Assembly (NCBI GenBank): GCA_022539475.1
Contig: VCMS01000261.1
Coordinates: 26,514-90,513 of the forward strand
Direction: 5' to 3'
From: Gracilaria domingensis
Taxonomy: Eukaryota > Rhodophyta > Florideophyceae > Gracilariales > Gracilariaceae
Length of the DNA stretch: 64,000 nucleotides
Under the pieces are notes generated by a model. That model did not search any database, was not told where the DNA came from, and saw only the letters and a program-made list of their open reading frames with translations. This document shows positions 1-12,425 of the stretch, piece after piece. A program made the translations under genes and the position numbers. The number at the start of each line of letters is the position of its first letter. The stretch's first letter is position 1.

Positions 1-2193
1 CCGCACCAACCCATTCATCTTTTCCGCGACCTCGTCCAAAACTGCCACTCGTGCAGTTTGCCTTTCATTATTCTCATAGTTGCAATGCCAATCGCAATTC
101 ATCCCCACCTCAATCATATCCATCACTTCATTCCCAGTCACACCACCCCCGCTATTACCCATTTCTCGCCATCACTGTCGTCGCATCCTCTCTCTCCGTC
201 TCCGCAAACGTCATTTTTTAGAAGTCAGGTAGGCAACCCTTCCACTTCTCGTATACCCGTCTCGCCCCAAAACGGCTTCAAATCCCTCCCCATCCTTCTC
301 TCCTCTCGCACTTTGAAATCTGGGCCGCCATTCGCATTGCCATGCCCTACTCCGAAATCCAGTCAATACTGGAGCCTCGATTGCATCCTGCAACACCTTT
401 TCCAGCACCTTCCTTTTCTCCTTGCGCTTTTTCTCCAAAAGACTCTTCTAGTCCCTAAACCTACCACATATCGCCTTCGTTGTCAAACATGGCCTCTTCT
501 GTGCCACAAATCTTCCGGCACTTGCTATATATTCCCTTCTGTGTTCGCTGGGCGTAATTGAATATGGTGCTCTCACTAGATCGAAGAAGTCAATACGATA
601 CACTGCAAGCAAAGAGTGCTGAGCTGTTCGAACTTCTAATCTTGTCGCACGCGCTTTTGTTCACCTACGGTCATCCTCTTGCTCTTATTCTAGTTCTCCT
701 GGGACGCTCTTCCGTGAAACTTCCCATCTTTTACTAGTTTGTTCTCACTAATTATCCTCCTTATTATCATTAAATAGTGTTTTTAACTACGTTGCCTCGA
801 CCTGGAGTACTCTTGACATTTACTGCTTCTTTCTTGTATGTATTCAAAAAAGTATATCCTTAGTAGCGTCATGCTTTTTAACAGTAGCCATAATGTTGTC
901 CCAAGCTCTCGCTCACCGGCTTGCGCGGAGAGCACAGAAAAAATGCATTCAGCAACGGCGCGTTCTTGCTCAGAAAGTGTTTGAGCAATTCCGAGAGTAG
1001 CTTTGGCGTGGAACTCAGCAGCATGTCAAACACAACATTTACTGAGAAAGCCTCTTGCGAGAAAAGCTGCACAAGCGCGCTTGAGAGTGCGCGCCCCGCC
1101 TGCATCGGCGCCATCTGCCCGCATCGCGTGCCGCCTAACTCGGCGAAAAGACTGCGCAGAAGCGCACGCGGTATGGATTACATGCTATGGAAGACTCAAC
1201 GAAGACGCCGCCGCGAAGTGGGACGTGACGTCTGTATTTGCGCAGGCATATACAGCAGTAGCGGCCCCAGCATTTCTAGCATTGGAAGAATGATTCCTTG
1301 ACTGCATTCAAACAACGAATACTATGAACAGCACATCATTAAAATGGTCTTCTCCATTTGAATAACGCTCTTTCAGAACCATTGGAATGGTCCATACTGA
1401 ACAAGGGATGAGCGCTACAATACAATCGACTGGATTCCTTACATTGAATAGTGTGGCCCGCAAACTATTTGAGTGCATTCTTCATCTGAATGATATATCC
1501 TTATAATGCAAAATCATTTCAATGCCTCGAATGCCCATACTAATAATACCGCCGTCGCGCGTCATCAGAATAACCACAATTCGCGGGGCGCGGCGCACAC
1601 GGCACGGCGGTGGGGCGCTCACCTTTAAGCTGCGTGCGCTGCTCCGTGGAGGGATTGAACGGAGCGCACGAGCGCATACTTGCTTCAATTCAGTGCCGTG
1701 CACTACATAGGGGCCACCCCGTAAGGCAGCACGTCTCGCCTTCGCTACACATACGGGCCGCCTCAACGGCGCACCGCGTCCGGCGCGACCACTGCCGGCT
1801 TGTGGCTGCGGTGATGGCAGTGCTATCAACGCAGCCACAAGCCGCTGCCAAAAAAATGGTTTCTATTTGAATGCTTTGAATGGTTTGACTGATAATCCAA
1901 TATGTTTATTCAAATGGTTTCGCAAGTATGAATGGTGAAGCACCATTTCCATTGGAATGCATCCACTGCTTGACCGGCGTAAGCATTTTTTATTTTAAAC
2001 GCATTTGAATATACTGTAAGATGTACTACGAATGGCAAAACATTCGAATTGCAGTTGGTCAACCATTCTTCCAATCCTAGCAAATGCTGGCATTTGGACC
2101 GCATACCGCGGAGGCGTCTCGCCACGCCTCCTCTGGCTGACTATTGGCGGTGATCGCCGCTGCCGACTCAGGTGCTGATCTCCGCAGTCCTTC
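1..2193. other. No supported gene; AT/GC-mixed intergenic DNA
   Basis: Short open frames occur on both strands, but none shows a recognisable domain, convincing composition or splice structure. Between about 1300 and 2130 there are many scattered copies of short GAATGG/CCATTC and TTGAATG-type words, which may be a decayed low-complexity repeat. One strong hairpin lies at 1796-1844 and is listed separately. Confidence 0.5.
1796..1844. repeat. 49-nt hairpin, 20-bp stem
   Basis: CGGCTTGTGGCTGCG and its reverse complement flank a 9-nt loop. The stem is 20 bp with one mismatch. It is intergenic and lies in no open frame I can support. It could be a miniature inverted-repeat element, a small-RNA precursor or a terminator-like structure; the sequence does not decide. 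Confidence 0.6.
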
Positions 2194-5100
2194 ATGATCT
2201 GCCGACGCCGCGCCGCTCTTGCTCGCCGCGTCGGCAATGTCAGTCAGAACAAAGCCAAGCGTCAGAAGCGCATCAAGTGGACCCCGCAGGAAGTCGAGGC
2301 GCTTCGCTGTGGCGTGCAGAAATTTGGTGAGGGCCGCTGGGCCGTCATACTGCGAGAGAATGCCAACCTTTTCAACCCGGTACGAATCAGCGTAGACCTC
2401 AAGGATAAATGCGCAATCTGTCCAAATCACACAAGACTTCAGACAAGCGGACAACCGTGTTCCTTCTTCGCCTGCATTGCAATCTACTCCGACGCCTTCC
2501 ACTCCTTTAGCCTCACCTCCGCGCGTCCGTTCACAACCACCTCATCCAATCGCCTTGCGTAATACCCCTCGTGTTTCTGAAAACTCGCTTTTCCCAGTTT
2601 GCCGGCCCTTCATGTTCACCGCCCTCAGGTGCACAGGTCTCTGTGAATCCGAAGCGAGTTACCCCTGAGCTTGTGTCCCCAATGGGTGACGTAAGGAGGA
2701 ACCATAGCCTTCCACAAACTCACCCTTCCGACAATCTCCAGTGTTTGGCTATCACCAGATGCTTCGATCTAGGCCTGTTCAAGAGCCGAGCGAAGCTATC
2801 CGCGGTTCAAACCTGTCCGGCTTTTATTTGCACCCGTCTCCCGCAATGACCAAGCACACCCCTTCGGAATCAAGACCTATGTCTATGCCACTTCGGTTGG
2901 AACATAGATCTTTGGTCACTCCTAGCAATGCTTCGTTGCTTGTGCAATGGTGCTGCACCACAAGACACCGCGTTTGCCAGATCTCTCGAAGAAAGGACTT
3001 TACCTCATGTCCACCACACCCTAGCCCTCGAGCGGATCATCGGGCTTCAGAAGTCATGCATCATGGAAGCGCCGGTACATCCTGTACCAATGTCAAGCCC
3101 GCAGCATTTCGATACCGTTTCTCAGGCATACTCATCCTCCGCACTGCATATATCTCGCGAACCACCGGTTACAACGGCAGGAGGTCATCGCTCCTACGCT
3201 ATGCATCGTGAAGAAAGACCACCGCCAGTAAGGATTCTTGGAGCGCCGATTCATCCGGCACATGCGTACCGTCATCAGCCTGTGGCACAACATGTTGTCA
3301 CCGATTCCAACCATTTTCGTTCTCTCCATGGCTTGAAGGAGCGCAGTGTCAGTGAACCTACAAATGAGGTGTATCCTGTTCCAAATGAGGAAAGCGCTGC
3401 ACAGGATATGAATTCTCGCTACTCTCGCTTTGTCTCAAGGGAAAGCGGTTCAGAGAGCCAGCGAGAAGTTCATGTCCGAGGCCTAATCGTCATTCACTGG
3501 AAGAGGTGGTTCGAAACCACAGAGGTAACGCCAATCATCCACAGCAGTCCGAACAACGCAATTTGCGAGAGAATGAATTAGGCTCTCGCGGGAACCCGCG
3601 AAATGGTATGGGTCAATCTCTTGATGACGAAATGAATCTGCGGTCGTCAAACTCAGAAAACCGTTTTACCCATCACCAGACTGAGGATGACCAGGATCAT
3701 TATTTGCGCGCACCTGGACATGATGGGCAATTTAGTTCAAGACAGGGCGATAGTGATGTGCATCAGCGCACCAGTTCTTCTCCGCATAGCCGTTTTAGCC
3801 AGGAAGAAGAAGAAGATGCAGAAGTAGAGGATATGAATCGCAACAGTGTGGAACGCAGTCACATTGGCATGGGAGATCAACAATCGGCCCTTTTTCACAC
3901 AGGGGAGTGCATCCATAATGAAGACTCAATGCACCAAGTAGAAGTGCCTCGTGAGGTGTTGGACAATGATGGAGATGACGCGGATGACGAACATATCAGT
4001 CATCCCCACACTGACCCCAACCCGTCAAATTTGTATCATGGAAATGATGTTGACGATGATCAGTTGGCTTCACATCATCCTTTCGGCCTGGTCAATCCCG
4101 ATGTTGGTCATTCGGACGATGGCGAAGCACGTGACGATAGTCATACGTTGGCACTTTCAGAGCCTCAGCAGGGAATTGAGTTGCAAGTTCGACTGGAGGA
4201 AGAATCACAGGATTGTTACGCGCCGGAGCGCCCCCGATCACCCTCAACGGATCAGGAACATCAGCATCAAGGACAGCATTTCAGTACCTTTTCTACGCGC
4301 GATGAAAAGATTAAGAGCGGTCAGCTTGGCGATATTATAGAAAGCGAGAGCGGGGGACATTTACTGGGTGCGAGTAGAGACCGTGGGCACCTAGTGGTAT
4401 GCAACGCACGAAGGAAGAGAATCAACATACCACCAATTTGAAAAGGTCAGTAGAAAACTTCACTGAGCATCAGAGTCCTGAAAAATAGCACAGGGCATGG
4501 TGCGGTTTATGGCGGTCGTGACGATGACAGTGGACACCCGGAACGCCGGGTGCTTACTGGTCTATATGAGAAAGATTCTGATGTTCAACAGCTTGACTCA
4601 AATAGTCGTGTGCGAAGTATTGTAGGAGAGATTAACGAAATGTCTGCAGGCGGTATGCACTCAAATGAAAGCGAGATTACGCGAAAGGGCGATTTCAAAG
4701 AGGAGAACGACGAGAACGGAAGCGAAGCGCATCAAGGAAAGGCTACTCGGGGAATGCTCGAAACTGGAACTATTGTGAATGGCAGGGACGGGGTGAGAAG
4801 AGGTTCACCGATATTACAACCCTCCAGTGCTGTTTCGAGAGCACACAGTGGCAACGAGGAGGATCCCACGTTGGACATGCCCAATCGGGCATCATTTGAA
4901 GGGCAAAACGATCCAGTGAACACGTCAGCAGTGACAGCTCAAGAGAGATGATCCCTCTTGTACATTCAGCGAATAGCTTTAAGGTGATGAGAATCAAATC
5001 ATCCACACAGAGACAGGAGAAAATGGTCATCGAGAGTCAAGGCGCTACTGAATGCAAGTTACAAGCTTCCATGAGAAATGGCCATAGTGTTCCGATTGGA

Positions 5101-5918
5101 TGCGATAAAGGAGTAATGCGGAATAGGAAGGCAGAAATTCATCAGGAGAGTTATGAAGATAACTCGACCACAGGAGGAGGAGGGCGACATCGCGTTGAGG
5201 CAGTTGCAAGTTTGGCAAATCTTCTAAACCCGACGTCGTTTGACAGCGGTCCTCGAAGAAGTGCTTACATCGAAGACAGGAAGGAGAAGGAGAAGAAGGG
5301 GGAAAAGAAGCACATGTCCGGGGAAAATGAAGTGCCTGCTGATGGCGTTGAACTCGATCCCATATGTGTTCTTCGAATCTTGGCAAAGGGATTACCGGTA
5401 GCATGGGAAGTCGATTGTATCCAACTGCACTGGAGCTTCGCAGCCGCCAGTATGAGTTCTTTTGGTACAATGGAAGTACACAGTCGATCTGGGAATTGCA
5501 CACTGTTGCGGCGTACGACTGCTTGTGAGTTGCCGTTTTATAGCTCACGAATGAGTGGGACAACGTTGACCTATCGCTGATGTCGCAGGTACCTGCATCA
5601 AGATTGCAACAACAGTATGTGCTACCGGGTGGTATTGCAGAATCTGGGAACAACGGAGAGCTTGATTCCAACCTGGAATCAATTCACCGACTTGACCGCT
5701 ATGTTTCCTATGATGTGAGAGATGTAGTATTCGAGATTGGAAGGTATTCAGGGCCACGACTTGAGGGGATGAAGAGTATTGTCGCGACCGAAAGTTCTAA
5801 TTGTGTCACGAGATGTTCTTTCTGTCTAAACTCGTTCTGGGGTCTGAGCGTGCCGGGTTCTGAATGGATTGCGCTTCTCTGGAAGGAGCATTGCGATCAT
5901 ATGATGACCACCGGATAG
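2194..5918 (+). pseudogene. Decayed Myb/telobox (TRF-like) protein gene with several frameshifts
   Basis: The first open frame (ATG 2194) encodes a lysine/arginine-rich start and then a Myb/SANT domain of the telomere-repeat-binding type. It reads KWTPQEVEALRCGVQKFGEG, then VDLKDK. The family motif continues VDLKDKWRNL, but here the frame shifts exactly at the Trp codon (TG instead of TGG, about 2413) and RNLSKS follows in the next frame. Downstream, long hydrophilic Ser/Pro/His/Asp/Glu-rich segments continue in changing frames: about 2490-2580, 2571-2740, 2741-2930, 2928-3480, 3490-4440, 4550-4950, 4948-5390 and 5580-5918. They join end to end without convincing splice sites, as expected for one large disordered protein broken by single-base indels. 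In the family such proteins bind telomeric or promoter repeats in the nucleus. Assembly error is the alternative, but long neighbouring genes are intact. Confidence 0.6.
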
Positions 5919-7185
5919 CTCTGATTTGGCGCGGTGCGACTGGGTGGCATTCTACGCTTCTATGATCCGTCAGAAGTTTGCATGTGAGAACAGGAGTACT
6001 ACATCGAGGCTTCACTTACTGGCGCTGCATATGAATCTTGACATATAAGGCATAACTGCGAAGTGGTGAAACCTCCATTGCTGAAACCCTTTGCGAAATC
6101 CCTTCCGAACCAGTAATAGTTGAAGCTTTTCAAGCATAAGAGAATAGCTGCGGTCAGGTGCAGCGGTCGATAATCTGTGTCAGGTTCGTGGAGGTCAATA
6201 ATGAAATCGCTCTGATGCACAGGCTTTTATGGCGGTTCGTTGTGGGGGTCAGATGATGAGCATACACCCGAAGGCTTGAAGACTGGGAGTACGACAAGTG
6301 CGCTTGGGGTAGGGGGCATTTGTTCGCAATCCTGAACGTGTTCGGACAGACAACAGACTTAGGGAAGCAAAGAACTGTGAACGCGTATATGGGACGGTGT
6401 ATAAGGATAGGATTTGTATAGCTGACTATTTTATATTGTAAGGATAGATGTGTGCAGGGGGATTGCACACCAGCGATTTGCGTTTGTGGCGTTTCGGAGC
6501 CGAGGTTTCAAAGACTTGTGTGAATATTTTCGTGGATAGTAAACTTGGATGTTTATGATAGAACTTGTGAATGGAAGATGCATAACAGGTATTGATACAG
6601 CGAGATAGAGTGAGAGTAGGCAGGGGAGCTGACTGGCGCGATGGATTCACTCTGTTGCTGACGATGAGCGGTCTTCCAGCTCGAAAAGTTCGAGACGTCT
6701 CATTATATTGGCGAAGTCATTAATATCAATGTGCTCCTTGCTCCGCAGAGCGGGGGGGGTGTATGAAGGGTATTTCATACATGGGTGAACCCTTACCCGC
6801 ATAGTTTGCGTCAGCCATGCCGTCGACCGCGAGTTGAAGACCAAGAGACTGGCATAAAGCTCTGCAGTTCGCAACAACGCCGCATTTAGTCACGGCAGAC
6901 ATTCGCCTGCAGTCTATCTTCTTTCAAAGATCTACAGTCAAGGAAATCCTGAGTGTTGCCGATACGTGTGAATAGTTCACCTGAATGGTCAAAAGATGTT
7001 GAAGACTTACACGCCTAATCTGGATTTGCAACGGTTCTTTCCGTTTTTGGAAAAGAAGACGGCCGTACTGCTTCACCCATCCAGAGCACGTGTTGCAGAT
7101 CCACTTGCATCGAAGATGGCCGGACAGGTTGTTGCAGAAGGACATCGTCAGACATGTCATAATGTCATTCTGTCGTACTGGCAGC
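5919..7185. other. No intact gene; possible tail of the decayed Myb gene
   Basis: Plus-strand translation between 5919 and about 6650 keeps short coding-like stretches (for example 5990-6110) interrupted by stops in all frames, so this may be the degraded 3' part of the preceding pseudogene. From 6650 to 7185 nothing is supportable. Confidence 0.35.
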
Positions 7186-7613
7186 GGGCGAGGACAAGTT
7201 GTGTTACGGTCGCTACCTTAACACAACTTGACTACCCTGCCCGCGGGCACGTTACGTTTTGGCTGGCGTTGCCTGCGTTGCGTGTTTTGGGAGGTCTGTT
7301 GACGCTACCAGAACGAGGCAAAAACGTGCCCGCGGGCGGGGGGGTCCGGTTGTGTTAGGGTAGCTACCCTAACACGACCGGACCCCCCCGCCCGCGGGCA
7401 TAAAATCGCACATTTTTCAAAAAATCGGCCGAAATGTGCCCGCGGGTGGGGGGTCCGGTCGTGTTAGGGTAGCTACCCTAACACAACCTGACCCCCCCGT
7501 CCGCGGGCATAAACAAGCACATTTTTTAAAAAACCGGCCAAAACGTGGCCGCGGACAGGGGGTCCGGTTGTGTTAGGGTAGCCACCCTAACACAACCGAC
7601 CCCCCCCCGCGCC
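7186..7613. repeat. Tandem array of long palindromes, period about 110 bp
   Basis: Three units start at 7328, 7438 and 7547. Each begins with a near-perfect palindrome of about 66-72 bp (7328-7399 has one mismatch in 36 pairs) centred on TTAGGGTAGCTACCCTAA, with flanking G7/C7 runs and CCCGCGGG ends. Each is followed by a 38-bp AT-rich linker that is also conserved. A diverged fourth copy lies at 7186-7247. The outer flanks (about 7283-7327 and 7614-7665) are also inverted relatives of each other around GGGAGGTCT, so the whole block may be a foldback element. The telomere-like hexamers sit tail to tail inside each palindrome. Confidence 0.8.
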
Positions 7614-9257
7614 CGTGCGCACGTTGTGGTCACATTTTGGCACCATGCCGAGACCTCCCAGAACACCTTCTTCGACACTTCCCGCACTCAGTACGATGCC
7701 CCCGCCCGCCAACACGTTGCGCCGCTGTCCACGTGGATTGGCAGGAGGGCAGAAAGCTGTACGTTCATCAGGGTGTATCTTGAGTATTAGGAGCGCTTCA
7801 AAACGCACGACTGGAGAGCGCTACGATTGCTCGCATAAGTCTACGTCCACTAAAACCCCTCTCCAACAGAAACATTTTCAGGCATGTTGTAGCGTTCCCA
7901 CACCTCCCGAAACACAATCGGCTGCATTTCTAGCAAATAATTTGTTGCGAGCTCAGTATAAATCTATCAGAGAAGAATCAACTAATTTTTGCATCCAATT
8001 GATCCTCAACTATTAACACAATACGCGACCTTGGTACAATTTGTGTAGTTATTGACAGACTACACTGTTTAAACTGCTGAAAGCGGCGAAGAGACGTACC
8101 ATGGAAGCCCGTCAACACCCGCACGCACGAAAGCGGTAATGCGCCGGGTTGAAATACAGAGACACAGAGTGACGGCAGTATGTAGCTACGTAAATACTGG
8201 CCACCATTTTTTCCGGTGAAGATACAAATTCTATCGATCATCGGTTTTGATGATGAAGGTAAGGTATTACCTAATAGCATGAGCGCTCTCGCTCTGGCGT
8301 TCAATGTATATATCTGAATTTAATTCGTTCGTTGTGACGGTCTGGCAAACAACGATGGAGGCCGGCAACGACCATAGAATACCGTATTTATAGGGGTAAG
8401 AGAGCTCTCTACGGAATACTATAAATAACTATATGGAGTTCTGATAGGCTAACTACTACATGAGTCTCACAGGATTAGAGAACGGGGGCTGTAGCAGCTC
8501 GTATGTGCTACATTCATTCATTACAAAAGTGTATGAAACAAGGGGGCGACGAGAGTCGTAGCGGAAAGCAAAACAGATGGTAGGCATGAAAATCCTTCAG
8601 CCCGGCGTGCTTGAGCTGGTACCACATGACAATAGTTCCAATGTTGAAATCGTATCGCTCTACCTCCCGTTAACAAGGCCTGTCACCAACAATACACAAG
8701 AAGATATTAATCGACGTGTTGTGGAGATACCGTAAAATGCTGCCAATGGTGTTCGTTTTTCTTCCGTTAAGAGCCGTGATAAAACTTCAGAGTCCCACTT
8801 CCAGAGCTATGAATTGCTGCCCACGACTTTGTCGAGGAGCGTTTAAAGGCTCCAATCTGCCACCGAAGAGACGAAATAGAACTTTTATTACATCATGCGC
8901 CACGATTGCACCTATAATTAGTCAAAGCGACGTCCGAGTACTGAGAGAAAATTGTTCTGATTGGGGCCCTGTCGTGCGCTCCCCGTCAGATTTCAAAGAA
9001 TTCCTTCATGAAAGGAAAACCATGTCAAGGTCTTTGTATGCTTTGGTCTCCATCATTCAAAGGCGATCTGCCTCGGTGATGGTTTCATTCAGTGACCTGC
9101 CTTTCTTCGGCGTGGAAAATTCTATATGTAAACCTCTGGGAGAAAAGTTGCAATGCATGGGGGACAGATTAGCGTTTGTAAAGTTGCGGATTTGAGTACG
9201 TATCGTTTGAGATGAACGTGACGCGGATGATTCTATTGCAGGGATTAGAGGCTCTGA
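7614..9257. other. No supported gene
   Basis: An open frame of about 150 codons exists at 8737-9195 on the plus strand. It has no recognisable domain and no coding signature I trust. The reverse strand of 8700-9200 has frame-broken stretches that could be the lost C-terminal part of the neighbouring transposase, but I could not align any motif. Confidence 0.35.
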
Positions 9258-10910
9258 CTACAGGTTCTCGATTACTGGAGTATTAATCAGCTTCAATATG
9301 CCGAGATGCAAGTTGCGTAACTTTTCGAATAGAGGTCTCATTGTTTCCAACAGACTGCATAAAAACAACCTCTGGATCAATCCTACGGTCAAGAGGGTTT
9401 CGAGAGAGGGTTTCGATGAACGACAGAATATGAGATATGTAATCAGAACGCTTGAGAGTATCCGCCTGAGATATCCTTTCGCACGACGGGGACGTCTTTC
9501 CGCCTCGTCTTTTTGTGCATGTTGTAGGATAGCTGTGTGTGCCTTTCGGATACTTTTCGTTTGCTTTTGAGAACGTCCGTTGAATGAGGTGGGAATAGGA
9601 CTGCATAAAGATGAGCGAGGGGCTTTGCATCTATGACACGGGCTTTCCGTTTTGGTCCCATGAAGAATGGACAGAATGTCCTTAGCCTCAGGAATGTCCG
9701 CACAATAACTTGCAAGCAGAGGATGGCACACTCGACTTAGTTTGTCTTCCCCGATGAACTGAAAACCTTTCTGCGTGAGATTTAGAATGGGCTCCAGGAC
9801 TTGACGAAGAGATTCTTGAAGGATTTGCATCCTGGACTCGCCTAGAGACTTGCTAGAAACAATTGGCATTGCGCCTGCTTCAGATGCGGAAACCTCGATC
9901 AGTGTGGTAGGGAAGTATGCCACTACTGTGAGGTCATCACGGATACACTTACGGCGAAGCTCGTCGGAGAAGTTGGGAAATATGAGGTGAAGAGGATAGG
10001 CGGTAACCGATGTTTGCTTTAGAGTTGTTGAAGACTTATCGGTGTATACCTGCAGAAGACCTACGAAAGATTCACTGTAACTTATTTCTTGGGAGTACCA
10101 CACTATTCTACTATCCAAAGAGCCCATGACCATTTCCTTAAGTTTTGAGGTGGCGTCTCTTGCGAGAGAGCCGGACATGGGGTGAGATATTTTCGTGGAG
10201 TGGGTCTGAGGTATAGGGTGGAAGAATGTGTTTTCGTTGTTAGCCAACTGGAGCTGTTTCACAAGTGTCTGAACGGGGTCTCTCGTGTAGAGAGTGGCGC
10301 TGAACTTACATCCTTCTGGCGAGACAGTTCTGCGATTGAAACCGTCCTTTGAGGCGTATCGTTCGAAAATGGCGTTCTTCAGTTCTGTACAGCGCTTGGA
10401 ACTGGTTATGGTCTCGTTGAATCGCTTTTGCGAGAATCGCGGGTCCCGAAGTAGCCCAATTAGCTCGTCCGCCTCACGATGACCAAGGTTGGAAGCTACT
10501 GAAGCCAGACAAACCGTGAGATAATCCATATGCAAATCACCAAGGGCCTCCTCAGAAGGCACTGGGCGGGAACTGCTTCCGTGTTCTCGCTCTAATGCCA
10601 CGGGACCCGGGGAAGGAGAAACACAATGCAAAGTGTCCGGAATGGGAGGGGCGCACGGAGTGGGGTCGACGATGTCCTCGGACACTGGAGGCTCGGGAAG
10701 GCGACAAGGGGCAGTGACCGTTTCGGAAGATGCGGGCGCGGGCGCGGAAAGCTTGAGACGCTTGCTTCTCCGAATGGGCCGGCTATTGTCGTCTTCCAGC
10801 GCTGCTTTCAGACGAAACGGGCAATGGTTGACATGCTGTTGAAGAGATAAGACTCCTCGGCGAGTAACGAAGGGGCACCCACGCTTCTTATGTGTACAGT
10901 AGTAGACCAT
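9258..10910 (-). mobile_element. Plavaka/KDZ-like DNA transposase, C-terminally truncated
   Basis: About 550 residues from the ATG at 10910, chosen because an N-terminal zinc-finger-like segment starts there (Cys at residues 4 and 10, then HVNHC about 20 residues later). A Ser/Pro-rich linker follows. The core then contains a VYTDKSSTTLKQTSVTAYP-type segment, NFSDELRRK, and a CHRCKAP knuckle. This order resembles the Plavaka/Kyakuja-Dileera-Zisupton transposases of fungi and algae, which cut and paste DNA in the nucleus. Family proteins normally continue for several hundred residues past the CxxC segment, but here the product ends about 130 residues later in unrelated-looking sequence. The element is therefore probably inactive or interrupted by a frameshift. 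No terminal repeats or target duplication were found. The upstream extension to 10994 lacks an ATG-led reason to prefer it. Confidence 0.55.
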
Positions 10911-11279
10911 GGGAAGAAGAAATGAACGAGAAACGACGACAAAGACTGCAAGGGAAGGGAGTCCGAAGGGAGAAGGAGGTCGAGCGACAGTCAATATCGA
11001 CGTGTTGCTCAGAACGGAGAATATATTTTGAGTTTAAATCACGTGCTTTCGTTCAAAAAGGAACGTAGGTACACGTCGACCTCAACACAAGGGTGTACTT
11101 CTCGTATTATCTACCACTGGTTATAAACCTGTGGTTTCCCAACGTTGTACGCTGTACACTTGTCCAATCTTGCACAGAAAAATAAATCTAATCCCTTCGC
11201 CGCCGCCGCCGCGCCTCCGACGTCCGAACTTCCGTTACCGTCGTGAGCCATGCCATTGATATCATCGCGTTATACTCCG

Positions 11280-11354
11280 CTCCGTCGTACGTTTTCCCGC
11301 CCTCCACTTTATGGAGGCTCTATAAAGTAGAGGGCGGAAGAAAGTAGGACGGAG
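11280..11354. repeat. 75-nt hairpin, about 33-bp imperfect stem
   Basis: The two arms pair from CTCCGTC/GACGGAG outside to CACTTTAT/ATAAAGTA inside with about five mismatches. The loop is short (GGAGGCTC). It lies in the gap upstream of the minus-strand transposase start. The shape is like a microRNA precursor or a miniature inverted-repeat element. The inner TATAAAG could also serve as a TATA box. Confidence 0.6.
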
Positions 11355-11635
11355 TCATCCGTATCTCAGGGATGTATTCCGTGCAGTCTTTTCGTACGTT
11401 CTCCCATATCCTTCCACGTATCTTTGCTCTAAACTAACCAATCCTCACCGCGTTTCTTCGCGCTCTGCGACATGGAAACGGCAGGAAATAAGCTAATCAC
11501 CCTCAACTTCTTCTATTTGTTCAAGATATAGAACGAGTTGAAGGGTGAAAACGGGAACCCGGTAACCCAAACCGACGACTGTAAGTACGCGACCAATAGT
11601 TCATTTCGTTGCGCCATAGGCTCTAGCTCTGCCTG

Positions 11636-11970
11636 TTCGCGATAGGCGATTCTGGTACTTGGTTGAGACATAGGTTTCTGTCTCGTTTATCGCATCTTGC
11701 GGTATGTTTGCTGCATGGGCATTCTCGGTGTCGTTGCTTGTGAGTTTTTGCTTCGAGACCTTTCGCGGTTTACGATGATATGGTCGGCTGGTAATCTAAC
11801 CGATCCCTTTCCTGCTTCTTCTTCCGTTTGCGAGTTACCAGGTCCTTCGACTTTTCTAGCGCAACGTTTCTGTTTTGCTTTATCAATGGTACGTTCCATC
11901 GCAATTCAAATGTTTCCAACGGAGCATTGACTAACTTATGGATACTTTCTGCTTGCGTATACAGGTAAAC
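11636..11970 (+). repeat. Direct repeat copy A with intron-like structure
   Basis: Copy A of a duplicated segment whose second copy lies 415 bp downstream. Inside it, GTATGT at 11702 looks like a 5' splice site, CTAAC at 11931 like a branch point, and TATACAG ending at 11964 like a 3' splice site. This gives a 263-nt candidate intron. Flanking 'exon' sequence has no long open frame, so a spliced non-coding RNA is possible. Confidence 0.6.
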
Positions 11971-12037
11971 GACCAATTTTATTTCATCTCTCCAGATCCA
12001 TCATCGATCTTGAGAGACAAAATGAAATTGGTCGTTT
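11967..12037. repeat. 71-nt hairpin between the two direct repeats
   Basis: AAACGACCAATTT pairs with AAATTGGTCGTTT. The stem then continues through four more pairs, two mismatches and a CTCTC/GAGAG helix, for about 23 pairs. It begins just after the candidate 3' splice site of copy A, so a spliced transcript would carry it in its middle exon. It resembles a pre-microRNA in size and shape; no expression evidence is available. Confidence 0.6.
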
Positions 12038-12050
12038 TACTGCCTGACTG

Positions 12051-12385
12051 TTCGGGATAGGCGATTCTGGTACTTGTTTGGGATATAGGCTAGATTCTCG
12101 TTTATCGCGTCTTGCGGTATGTTTGCTGCATGGGCATTCTTGGTGTCCTTGGTTGTGAGTTCTCACTTCGACACCTTTCGCGGTTTACGATGATATGTTC
12201 GGCTGGTAATCTAACCGATCCCTTTCCTGCTTCTTCTTCCGTTTGCGAGTTACCAGGTCCCTCGACTTTTCTAGCGCAACGTTTCTGTTTCGTTTTATCA
12301 ATGGTACGTTCCATCGCATTTCAAATGTATCCAACGGATCATTGACTAACTTATGGATACTTTCCGCTTGCGTATACAGGTAAAT
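12051..12385 (+). repeat. Direct repeat copy B with intron-like structure
   Basis: Copy B of the same unit, with scattered substitutions but the same candidate intron. GTATGT is at 12117, a CTAAC branch-point-like word follows, and TATACAG ends at 12379. The intron-like span is again 263 nt, identical in length to copy A. Conservation of the splice-like signals and exact spacing after divergence suggests they may matter. Confidence 0.6.
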
Positions 12386-12425
12386 GACTTTTGATGCGGA
12401 GGTAGCTCACGAGTTGCAGGTGCAG

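Noticed and set aside
7328-7613. Possible internal telomere block
   Set aside because: Only single TTAGGG words occur per palindrome, not tandem hexamers, so a telomere relic is not supported.
11636-12385. LTR pair of a small retroelement
   Set aside because: The copies are almost adjacent (415 bp offset), lack TG...CA ends and flanking duplications.
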